From contig DFDK01000117.1 in NCBI GenBank assembly GCA_002367695.1, positions 6,117 through 16,629 of the forward strand: a stretch of DNA of 10,513 bases, in the 5' to 3' direction. Shown one piece after another: positions 1 through 5,656 of the stretch (position 1 is the first letter of the stretch; each line of letters begins with the position of its first letter). The notes below the pieces were generated by a model, which was not told the origin of the DNA, made no database searches, and worked only from the letters and a program-made list of their open reading frames with translations. Made by a program: the position numbers and the translations under genes. Source of the stretch: Acidimicrobium sp. UBA3029. Its GTDB lineage: Bacteria; Actinomycetota; Acidimicrobiia; Acidimicrobiales; Ilumatobacteraceae.

Positions 1-1
1 T

Positions 2-643
2 ATCAACGAAATTTGGAATCACGTGTAGCCGATTATGAAACTTGGTAGAGAGTTTGGCGGCAACGTTTTGCTTCAAGTCTAGAGACAACAAAACAACCGC
101 GTCGGAACGCTCGTAACTTAACCGTTCCAGCCACCGCGCCGCACCCAGTATCTGTTTGTTAGTGATGGCACCAGTTTGTGCTGCTGCGTCAGGAAAGATG
201 TCTTGAATATTGAACACAAGCGTTCCGCCTCGGAAAAGTTTGGTGAACCATCCCGTAAGTCCAAGTGTGAGCGGAGGCGACATGGCCAACACGCCATCGA
301 TACGCCGAGGAAACCCTCCCACAACGATGCTGCGCAAGCCAACAACTGCGCTGAACAACACAAACCCGAATGCCCTGCGTAATAAGTTTTGTTTTGTTTT
401 GCCAGGAAACGGATGCACTCGCGTGATTGAACCCCATGCAGTTTTCTCAACTCGCCACAGTCTTCCACCCCAACCAGACTCAATCGCGTGTTCGCGATAC
501 CACGGCAGCGAACTGACAACGTGCAATTCGTGCCCGAGTGCTGCCAATTCGTGCACGATGCGGGTCATCACCACACCTGTTGGCGCCATGTCGGGTGCAA
601 AGTGCGGACACAGTACGACTAGCCGCAATTTTTTAGTGCTCAC
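2..643 (-). CDS. Family-4 glycosyltransferase, WbuB/WcaI-like, N-terminal part (cut by left edge)
   Basis: This is the N-terminal 214 residues of a GT-B glycosyltransferase, which would transfer a sugar from a nucleotide donor during cell-surface polysaccharide assembly on the cytoplasmic face of the membrane. The frame is open from GTG 643 to the window edge, so the stop and the donor-binding C-terminal domain are missing. Recognisable WbuB/WcaI-type landmarks are an early CPHFAPDMAPTG segment (residues 12-23), GHELHVVSSLPWY (37-49), LAMSPPLTLGL (119-129), FNIQDIFPDAA (144-154), RWLERLSYERSDAVVLLS (170-187) and VIPNFVD (208-214). The GTG start overlaps the TGA of the upstream glycosyltransferase by 4 bp (GTGA), which points to translational coupling in one operon. 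The acceptor and sugar cannot be read from the sequence. The family assignment is firm; the specific WbuB function (L-fucosamine transfer in E. coli O26) is only the best-known relative. Confidence 0.9.
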   Translation of the reverse strand, partial: MSTKKLRLVVLCPHFAPDMAPTGVVMTRIVHELAALGHELHVVSSLPWYREHAIESGWGGRLWRVEKTAWGSITRVHPFPGKTKQNLLRRAFGFVLFSAVVGLRSIVVGGFPRRIDGVLAMSPPLTLGLTGWFTKLFRGGTLVFNIQDIFPDAAAQTGAITNKQILGAARWLERLSYERSDAVVLLSLDLKQNVAAKLSTKFHNRLHVIPNFVD

Positions 644-1752
644 GAAACTGCACCAAGTGCATATGTATATGCTCGAGACAAATCCTGTGCTGACTGAGCG
701 GCAGTAAATTGCAATGCTCGCGCGTAACCGCGTCGCACCAGCTCATCGCGTCGCGCACGCACTTCTACAAGCGCGTTCGCCCATGCCGCTTCTTCGAGAG
801 GCAATACAAGTCCCCCGTCGCCAATTATTTCTGGCAATGACGCGCAGTTACTGGCGATAACCGGAGTACCAAGCGCCATCGCCTCAAGTGCCGGCGCACC
901 AAATCCTTCATACAGACTTGGAAATACAAGGGCAACAGACATCTTGATCAAACCGTCTCTGTCTGGGGCACCAACACGACCAATACGTAGAGCGCGATCT
1001 TCCAAACATAGTTCGCTGATCAGTTCATTCACGCGCTCTTCACCAAGCCCACTTCCACCCGCCATCACCAGCTTGACCGGTGTGTCTTTCCAGGCAGAGG
1101 CGAGCAGCCGCAACACAAATTCGTGGTTCTTGTGCGGATGCGTAATTGCGGGCAAAAATAAAATTTGCGAACCACCGAGCCTAAATTTGGTTCGCAGTTC
1201 AGCCTCGCTTGTTGCGCCTTGTCCAATAGCCGGCTCGAGACCATGTCGAACAACACAAATTTTTTCTGCGGGCACAGCAAACGAATCAATGAGGGTTTTA
1301 CGCACATACCCACTCGGTGTGGCAATAGCCGTTGCTCGACGCACAGCAGATGGCACGCGGTTGCGCAAATAGGCAAGCTTGACCGCACCAAAATACTCGG
1401 GGTATGTGAGGTACTGCGCGTCATGAATCGTCAACAGTGTTTTGGTATTGCCACGGGAAGGAATTGTGCCTCCACCGTGATGCACCAAGTCGAAGTTACT
1501 GGTCTGCTTTGCGAGCCACGTATTTTCGGTAAATACTCGCACTTCCCTGCGAACACAACTATGAGTTGACTCGACGACGCGAAATGATTGAGCGATTTCG
1601 GGATGTGCAATACCAAACCCACACGGAGCAAACACGGTGATGTCAAAAGGTGCATCAATTTCGTTGAGCCCCAACAACTGGCGCACAAAATATTCTTCGC
1701 TACCGCCCACGCGGCCCGGCACGCACCACAGCATGTTGACCGCTATCTTCAT
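640..1752 (-). CDS. Family-4 glycosyltransferase (GT-B fold)
   Basis: A complete 370-residue glycosyltransferase, the usual length for GT4 enzymes. The N-terminal domain has the glycine turn GRVGGSEEYFVRQLL (13-27) and LLTIHDAQYLTYPEYF (106-121). The C-terminal nucleotide-sugar domain has PAITHPHKNHEFVLRL (201-216), where the lysine normally contacts the donor phosphate, and the family signature E282-x7-E290 in YEGFGAPALE, followed by AMALGTPVIAS. Start ATG 1752 lies 10 bp after the stop of the upstream glycosyltransferase; a GAAGG Shine-Dalgarno overlaps that stop codon at good spacing. Its own stop overlaps the start of the next gene by 4 bp. It is the second of three glycosyltransferases in one minus-strand operon. 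The retaining GT4 mechanism is family knowledge; donor and acceptor are unknown. Confidence 0.93.
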   Translation of the reverse strand: MKIAVNMLWCVPGRVGGSEEYFVRQLLGLNEIDAPFDITVFAPCGFGIAHPEIAQSFRVVESTHSCVRREVRVFTENTWLAKQTSNFDLVHHGGGTIPSRGNTKTLLTIHDAQYLTYPEYFGAVKLAYLRNRVPSAVRRATAIATPSGYVRKTLIDSFAVPAEKICVVRHGLEPAIGQGATSEAELRTKFRLGGSQILFLPAITHPHKNHEFVLRLLASAWKDTPVKLVMAGGSGLGEERVNELISELCLEDRALRIGRVGAPDRDGLIKMSVALVFPSLYEGFGAPALEAMALGTPVIASNCASLPEIIGDGGLVLPLEEAAWANALVEVRARRDELVRRGYARALQFTAAQSAQDLSRAYTYALGAVS

Positions 1753-1762
1753 GACACGACCT

Positions 1763-2860
1763 TCATTGCCCAGCCACTTCGTCGTTTACTACTTCGTCGT
1801 ATATGCGCGCGGTAGCCAAAGCAGTTTTATCCCACGTAGCTTGCGCTGCACGTTCGCGACCCAGTTGTTTCAACGCATCTACATCGCGCAATGCTTCATC
1901 AATGCCATTCCTAATACTTTCTTCGGAAAGCGGGTCAACCAATATGGCCGCTCCCCCAGCAACTTCTTGGGTTGAGGTGCCAAGGCTGGTGACCACCGGT
2001 GTTCCCTGCGCCATTGCTTCCAGGATTGGTAGCCCAAAGCCCTCCCACAACGATGGATAACACATCACACTTGCTCCGGCATACACAGCACCCAAGTGTT
2101 GATCGTCGACATAGCCAATAAATTGCACGTTTGCAGTGTGCGCCACATCGATGTCTCCCCAACCATCAGCGCCAGCAATCACAAGTGGCGGCAAGTCGCT
2201 GCGCCCACGCAGAGCGCCAACAAGTCGCGCCAAATTCTTGCGCGGCTCAAGGGTGCCCACAAACAACAAATATTCTGCAGGCAACGAATACCTATTTCGT
2301 ACGTGATCAATCTCGTCTTGGGATGCCTGCACGCTGCGCACACCAAGCGCTACGTGACGCACACGGTCAGGCGCAAAACCTTCGCTCAGGCAATCGTCCA
2401 CCGTGGCTTGTGACGAACACAAGATCACATCAGCGCGGTTTTTTAACACTTTCAAACTGCGACGAAAAACATCATTGCCACGTCTCGTAAAAAATTCTGG
2501 GTGATGCAAGAACGCAAGGTCGTGTACGGTCGCAACCATTTTCTTGCTCGTAGCAAGTGGGATGATCGTCGTGCAGTGCACCAAATTGATATCGGTCATT
2601 GATCGCTCAACTTTTGGTTGGTTGAGTCGTAAAGACATCTCATACAACAATGCCCCCGACACTCGTAGCCCGACAACGTCGATTGACAGATCAAAGTTGA
2701 GAGCGGGGTCTTCAAGATGTTTGCCCGACACGCCCACAAGTTCTACGTCTCGACGCACCTCGGTCATAGCCCGTGCCACCTCAAGGGCCGAAACAGCCGT
2801 GCCTCCAGGCACTCGGTGCCAGCACTGCTCAAGGGTGTAAGCGACCCGCACGCCTTCCAT
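1763..2860 (-). CDS. Family-4 glycosyltransferase, mannosyltransferase-like
   Basis: A 365-residue GT-B glycosyltransferase and the first gene of the three-gene minus-strand operon. Visible landmarks are RVPGGTAVSALEVARAM (16-32) near the N-terminus, ATVHDLAFLHHPEFF (110-124), FVGTLEPRKNLARLV (200-214) and YPSLWEGFGLPILEAM (268-283), which contains the E273-x7-E281 motif. GTLEPRKNL and HDLAFLHHPE are typical of the WbaZ/MtfB-like mannosyl- and rhamnosyltransferase branch of GT4, so a hexose or deoxyhexose donor such as GDP-mannose is plausible but not shown. Start ATG 2860 is chosen because it puts the first beta strand (VRVAYTLEQ) at the N-terminus. It faces the divergent reductase gene across only 26 bp. 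I see no convincing Shine-Dalgarno before it. Confidence 0.93.
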   Translation of the reverse strand: MEGVRVAYTLEQCWHRVPGGTAVSALEVARAMTEVRRDVELVGVSGKHLEDPALNFDLSIDVVGLRVSGALLYEMSLRLNQPKVERSMTDINLVHCTTIIPLATSKKMVATVHDLAFLHHPEFFTRRGNDVFRRSLKVLKNRADVILCSSQATVDDCLSEGFAPDRVRHVALGVRSVQASQDEIDHVRNRYSLPAEYLLFVGTLEPRKNLARLVGALRGRSDLPPLVIAGADGWGDIDVAHTANVQFIGYVDDQHLGAVYAGASVMCYPSLWEGFGLPILEAMAQGTPVVTSLGTSTQEVAGGAAILVDPLSEESIRNGIDEALRDVDALKQLGRERAAQATWDKTALATARIYDEVVNDEVAGQ

Positions 2861-2873
2861 TGTGCCAAGTAAG

Positions 2874-2879
2874 TATCGT
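2874..2879 (+). promoter_or_regulatory. Candidate -10 element for the fucose-synthase-type gene
   Basis: TATCGT fits the TAnnnT pattern of a bacterial -10 and ends 7 bp before ATG 2887. That would put transcription start on or beside the start codon (leaderless mRNA). No good -35 and no Shine-Dalgarno are visible in the 26-bp gap. The motif is short and could be chance. Confidence 0.3.
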
Positions 2880-2886
2880 CATACCC

Positions 2887-3873
2887 ATGACTAGTTCTGT
2901 CCCACAGCCAACTTCGCCTACTTATTGGGCCAATCGGACCGTTGTGGTCACGGGTGGAAACGGGTTTCTTGGCACAAAAGTCGTTGCCAAATTGCGTCGA
3001 GCAGGTGCAAACGTTGTCGCTCCTCGCCAAGCTGAAGCCGATCTCACGCAAGTCGGAGTGGCCGAGCAAATGTTTTCTCAGCACAAACCAAGCCACGTCA
3101 TTCATCTGGCTGCACGTGTGGGTGGCATCGGCTACAACCAGGTTGCTCCAGCACAGTTATACCTCGACAACCTCATGATGGGAACACTCGTCATCGAAGC
3201 AGCGCGCAAAGTTGGCGTTGAGAAAACTGTTCTGCTCGGCACGGTTTGTTCATATCCAAAGTTCACTCCCGTCCCGTTTCGCGAAGAGTCCATCTGGGAT
3301 GGCTATCCAGAAGAGACCAACGCTCCGTACGGCATCGCCAAAAAGGCAATGCTTGTACACGCACAAGTCAACGAACAGCAATACGGCCAACAGTTTGCAT
3401 TTGTAATTCCCACAAACTTGTATGGTCCTGGCGACAAGTTTCATCAATCTGTTTCGCACGTTATTCCTGCATTGATAAAAAAATGTGTAGAGGCCACAGA
3501 GCGTGGCGATGACAAAATCTCAGTGTGGGGCACTGGCTCAGCAAGTCGCGACTATTTATTTGCAGACGACGCAGCCGATGCCATCTTGCTCGCAGCACAA
3601 TTGCGCACGACTGCCGAGCCACTCAACCTTGGTAATAACCGCGAAGTCACGATCCGTGAAACTGCCGAAACCATCGCGCGCATAGTTGGATTCACTGGCT
3701 CGCTGGTGTGGGACCCAACACGCCCAAACGGCCAACCTCGTCGACGAGTTGACGCCAGTCGCGCTGAACGCGAACTTGGCTGGCACAGCAGCACCGACTT
3801 CGAAGATGGCTTGCGCCAAACGGTCGAGTGGTACCGAGCCAATCGTGCCGATGCCGAAAAAGCGCCGCACTAA
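2887..3873 (+). CDS. fcl: GDP-L-fucose synthase family NAD(P)-dependent epimerase/reductase
   Basis: A 328-residue extended short-chain dehydrogenase of the GDP-L-fucose synthase (Fcl/WcaG) type. The known enzyme epimerises and reduces GDP-4-keto-6-deoxymannose to GDP-L-fucose with NADPH in the cytoplasm. The Rossmann motif TGGNGFLG is at 22-29, LGTVCSYPKFTPVPFREE at 117-134, YGIAKK at 148-153 (catalytic Y148-x3-K152), PTNLYGPGDKF at 175-185 and SHVIPALI at 190-197. Against E. coli WcaG with a constant 12-residue offset, Cys109, Tyr136, Lys140 and His179 are kept as C121, Y148, K152 and H191; Ser107 becomes T119. ATG 2887 is preferred to an in-frame start at 2773, which would lie inside the divergent glycosyltransferase gene and add a tail without homology. 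The neighbouring glycosyltransferases support a surface-sugar role. No GDP-mannose 4,6-dehydratase is in the window, so the exact substrate remains inferred. Confidence 0.9.
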   Translation: MTSSVPQPTSPTYWANRTVVVTGGNGFLGTKVVAKLRRAGANVVAPRQAEADLTQVGVAEQMFSQHKPSHVIHLAARVGGIGYNQVAPAQLYLDNLMMGTLVIEAARKVGVEKTVLLGTVCSYPKFTPVPFREESIWDGYPEETNAPYGIAKKAMLVHAQVNEQQYGQQFAFVIPTNLYGPGDKFHQSVSHVIPALIKKCVEATERGDDKISVWGTGSASRDYLFADDAADAILLAAQLRTTAEPLNLGNNREVTIRETAETIARIVGFTGSLVWDPTRPNGQPRRRVDASRAERELGWHSSTDFEDGLRQTVEWYRANRADAEKAPH

Positions 3874-4597
3874 CTCCGTGAACTTCCCCCCACCCCAAGT
3901 TCCGTCGCAAAATCCGACGCCACCGCCACCGCCACGAGCAACCACACGCAAGCCATTGCAGCGCAATAGCTACAAGCCAAACAACAACCCGTTTGTTTTC
4001 AGCAACGCCATCATCGCGATCAATCTCGGGCTGTTTGTATGGAGTCAGATCTCTGGAGTCGATCGCTTTCAATACAACATGTTTTTGTCTCGAGTCTTTC
4101 TTGATAACGGTGAGTGGTATCGCTTGGTCTCTGCAGGCTTTGTGCACTTTGGATTGTTCCATGTGGCAATGAATATGTTTTTACTATTTCAACTTGGTCG
4201 AATGCTCGAGCCAGCAATCGGCTCGACAAAGTTTGCTCTTATCTACTTTGCATCGCTTCTCGCTGGCTCGGCCGGCGCACTTCTATTGAGTCCAACCGCC
4301 TTTACCGGCGGGGCATCGGGAGCAGTTTTTGGCATCATGGCTGCTGGCGTGGTTGGCATGCGCCAACACGGCGTCAATCCACTCAAAACTGGTCTGGGCA
4401 TGACATTTGCCATCAACATTGTCCTCACCCTCGCCATACCTGGCATCTCCATTGGCGGCCACTTCGGCGGCGCTCTAGCAGGTGCATTATGTGGCTTCGT
4501 CATACTTGCGCCAACGCGTATCAAGATTCCAGAGTTTTTTCAGTACGCAACCCCGATTCTTGTTGGTGCTGCAGCGATTTACATCTCGCTTGCCTAG
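3851..4597 (+). CDS. Rhomboid-family intramembrane serine protease
   Basis: A 248-residue polytopic membrane protein with the core of a rhomboid protease, which cleaves substrate transmembrane segments inside the bilayer. After a basic, proline-rich cytoplasmic-looking tail (residues 1-47, including PPPPP) come about six hydrophobic segments, near 50-66, 99-118, 126-147, 155-170, 183-198 and 203-220, with a possible seventh at 231-247. The HxxxN element is H104-VAM-N108 preceded by H99. The nucleophile motif GASG has S156, and the partner histidine is H204 in GGHFGGALAG. All catalytic positions are present, so it should be active. ATG 3851 overlaps the end of the reductase gene by 23 bp; GTG 3878, just after that stop, is an alternative start that removes nine residues. 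The overlap suggests co-transcription, though a functional link with sugar synthesis is unproven. Confidence 0.9.
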   Translation: MPKKRRTNSVNFPPPQVPSQNPTPPPPPRATTRKPLQRNSYKPNNNPFVFSNAIIAINLGLFVWSQISGVDRFQYNMFLSRVFLDNGEWYRLVSAGFVHFGLFHVAMNMFLLFQLGRMLEPAIGSTKFALIYFASLLAGSAGALLLSPTAFTGGASGAVFGIMAAGVVGMRQHGVNPLKTGLGMTFAINIVLTLAIPGISIGGHFGGALAGALCGFVILAPTRIKIPEFFQYATPILVGAAAIYISLA

Positions 4598-4674
4598 TTG
4601 CAACACCCAAGCCCTACCGTCACGCTCGACCTCCCCGTTATTTTCTATTCATGTCGTAAATATCGCAAATCAAT

Positions 4675-4681
4675 AAGGAGG
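4675..4681 (+). promoter_or_regulatory. Strong Shine-Dalgarno deciding the GTG start at 4686
   Basis: AAGGAGG is a full anti-16S match ending 4 bp before GTG 4686. It is the best ribosome-binding site in the window and argues that the small downstream frame is a real gene. The preceding 88-bp gap (4598-4685) otherwise holds only an AT-rich stretch (TAAATAT at 4657-4663) that might be a -10; no -35 or terminator hairpin is evident. Confidence 0.8.
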
Positions 4682-4685
4682 CCTT

Positions 4686-5093
4686 GTGCTTCAGACTCTT
4701 CGTGCCCCCATCTACCTACCGCGCGCAAACACCGACCCCGTGTCAAGCCCGCATGCTGCTCTCGCAGTTTTTTCACTTGCACTTCGCCGTCCACTCTGCG
4801 ATGAGATTTTGGTCTTAATGCTCGACAACCAACTTCGCGGAATAGGTCTGATGTCGTTTGATGCAGTCGCATCAATTTCAAATAACATCAATCACGCCAT
4901 TGGTCTGTGCTCGTCTGTGCTCAATGCAACTTCGCTCAGCATCTGCACTGTTGAGCCTTATCCGCTCAGTCGCGGCAACGATTTGAAATATTTAGAAATT
5001 GCTCAAGATTTGTGCCAACATGCTGGCCTCAAACTCATCGATTGGCTTGTCGTCACTCGCGGTGCGGTGATCAATATCCGAGCCGTCAGTTAG
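4686..5093 (+). CDS. Small protein resembling a degenerate RadC/JAB domain
   Basis: A 135-residue protein with no certain family. Its layout resembles the JAB (MPN) domain of RadC-like proteins: strand ILVLMLDNQLRGIGLM (41-56), then a helix with INHAIGLCSSVLNATSLSICTV (68-89), then a C-terminal stretch LEIAQDLCQHAGLKLIDWLVVTRG (103-126), which parallels the RadC pattern of helix, LLDHIVVG-like strand and turn. Where RadC carries the metal-binding HxHPSG...D motif, this protein reads TVEPYPLSRGNDL (88-100), so the histidines are absent and a metallopeptidase activity is not expected. GTG 4686 is chosen because of the excellent AAGGAGG upstream. The stop overlaps the convergent zinc-ribbon gene by 4 bp. 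That it is a gene is well supported; the RadC relationship is my inference from pattern and needs a profile search. Confidence 0.7.
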   Translation: MLQTLRAPIYLPRANTDPVSSPHAALAVFSLALRRPLCDEILVLMLDNQLRGIGLMSFDAVASISNNINHAIGLCSSVLNATSLSICTVEPYPLSRGNDLKYLEIAQDLCQHAGLKLIDWLVVTRGAVINIRAVS

Positions 5094-5305
5094 TGACAGG
5101 CACATCCACCACCGCAACCACCGCCACTGCGAGGTGCTGGCGCTTGTTGCGGCACAGTTGCTCCAACTGATGCAAACACACTCAGCAAGCGCACCGAGTT
5201 GCCATGACCTTGCGCACATGATGCAGGGTCGTTGGCTTGTGACATCGCGCGGCGCTCTTCAAAAACTGCGTCACATGTCTTGCATCGAAACTCGTACGTA
5301 GGCAT
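5090..5305 (-). CDS. FmdB-family zinc-ribbon protein
   Basis: A 71-residue protein opening with MPTYEFRCKTCDAVFEE, the typical start of FmdB/CxxC_CxxC_SSSS putative regulatory proteins. The first metal pair is C8-x2-C11. The second site is C30-AQG-H34 (CxxxH), a variant I associate with actinobacterial members, followed by RLLSVFASVG (40-49). The C-terminus is Gly/Cys-rich (SGGGCGGGCACH, 60-71) and may bind a further metal. The family name derives from a regulator near formamidase genes, but the general function is unknown. ATG 5305 is preferred to in-frame upstream starts because it begins the conserved motif and the longer frame would cross the divergent DUF3039 gene. The stop TAA is interleaved with the stop of the convergent gene at 5090-5093. 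Confidence 0.88.
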   Translation of the reverse strand: MPTYEFRCKTCDAVFEERRAMSQANDPASCAQGHGNSVRLLSVFASVGATVPQQAPAPRSGGGCGGGCACH

Positions 5306-5310
5306 GGCTC

Positions 5311-5317
5311 TAGTGTA
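5311..5317. promoter_or_regulatory. Candidate shared bidirectional -10 between the FmdB and DUF3039 genes
   Basis: TAGTGTA reads as a -10 on both strands. Plus-strand TAGTGT (5311-5316) ends 7 bp before GTG 5324, and minus-strand TACACT (5317-5312) ends 6 bp before ATG 5305. Both fit TAnnnT with leaderless spacing. The divergent starts are separated by only 18 bp, so any promoters here must overlap. No -35 boxes are evident. Confidence 0.45.
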
Positions 5318-5323
5318 GGAAGT

Positions 5324-5620
5324 GTGAGCACGCCGACACCACTTAAATCCCGCCCCACAATCACCAAACCAGTTACCGAATACGAAGCCCAGACGGGCGA
5401 GCCAGCCATGGCCCACATTGTCAAGACCGAGCCCGGCGAAGACGCTGCAGGCAAGGTGCTTGAAGCTCGCATTTATGGCACTCCACTCGAAGCACTGTGT
5501 GGTCATGTGTGGATTCCATCTCGCGATCCAAAACAATTGCCGCTGTGCGATAAATGTAAAGATATCTACGAGACATATCGCATGTTTAATGACGGGCTCA
5601 ACGAAAAGCCTGAAGAGTAA
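5324..5620 (+). CDS. DUF3039 family protein
   Basis: A 98-residue cytoplasmic protein of the DUF3039 type, found mainly in actinobacteria and of unknown function. The conserved part runs from AHIVKTE (30-36) through GTPLEALCGHVWIPSRDPK (52-70) to PLCDKCKDIYE (73-83). C59, C75 and C78 with H31 or H61 look like a small metal-binding site. The first 28 residues are polar and variable. GTG 5324 is used as the start; it has an AGGA close upstream (5317-5320), though at short spacing, and GTG 5322 in another frame is not usable. ATG 5408 would keep the conserved core only. The gene is divergent from the FmdB gene and convergent with dnaE2, 27 bp away. Co-conservation with either neighbour is unknown to me. 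Confidence 0.87.
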   Translation: MSTPTPLKSRPTITKPVTEYEAQTGEPAMAHIVKTEPGEDAAGKVLEARIYGTPLEALCGHVWIPSRDPKQLPLCDKCKDIYETYRMFNDGLNEKPEE

Positions 5621-5638
5621 GTCACTGCCTTGTAGCCA

Positions 5639-5656
5639 TTTCGCCATTTAGCGAAA
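5639..5656. terminator. Short hairpin between convergent DUF3039 and dnaE2 genes
   Basis: TTTCGC (5639-5644) and GCGAAA (5651-5656) form a perfect 6-bp stem with a 6-nt loop that contains the dnaE2 stop codon. Position between convergent ends suits a bidirectional terminator, but the stem is short and no U-run follows on either strand, so this is weak. Confidence 0.3.

Noticed and set aside
118..519. Minus-strand 133-codon frame as a gene
   Set aside because: It is an out-of-frame shadow of the partial WbuB-like glycosyltransferase, whose true frame is open to the left edge.
2773..2886. In-frame N-terminal extension of the fucose-synthase-type gene
   Set aside because: It lies inside the divergent glycosyltransferase coding region and encodes a sequence without homology; the family start fits ATG 2887.
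3686..3850. Longer rhomboid start within the reductase gene
   Set aside because: It would overlap the reductase by about 190 bp in another frame, and the residues there are a frame shadow of the reductase.
4114..4659. Plus-strand 181-codon frame overlapping the rhomboid gene
   Set aside because: It is a frame shadow of the rhomboid coding sequence with Trp/Arg/His-rich composition and no family features.
5306..5647. Longer FmdB reading frame extending across the DUF3039 gene
   Set aside because: The extra residues are antisense to DUF3039; the conserved family start MPTYEFRC is at 5305.
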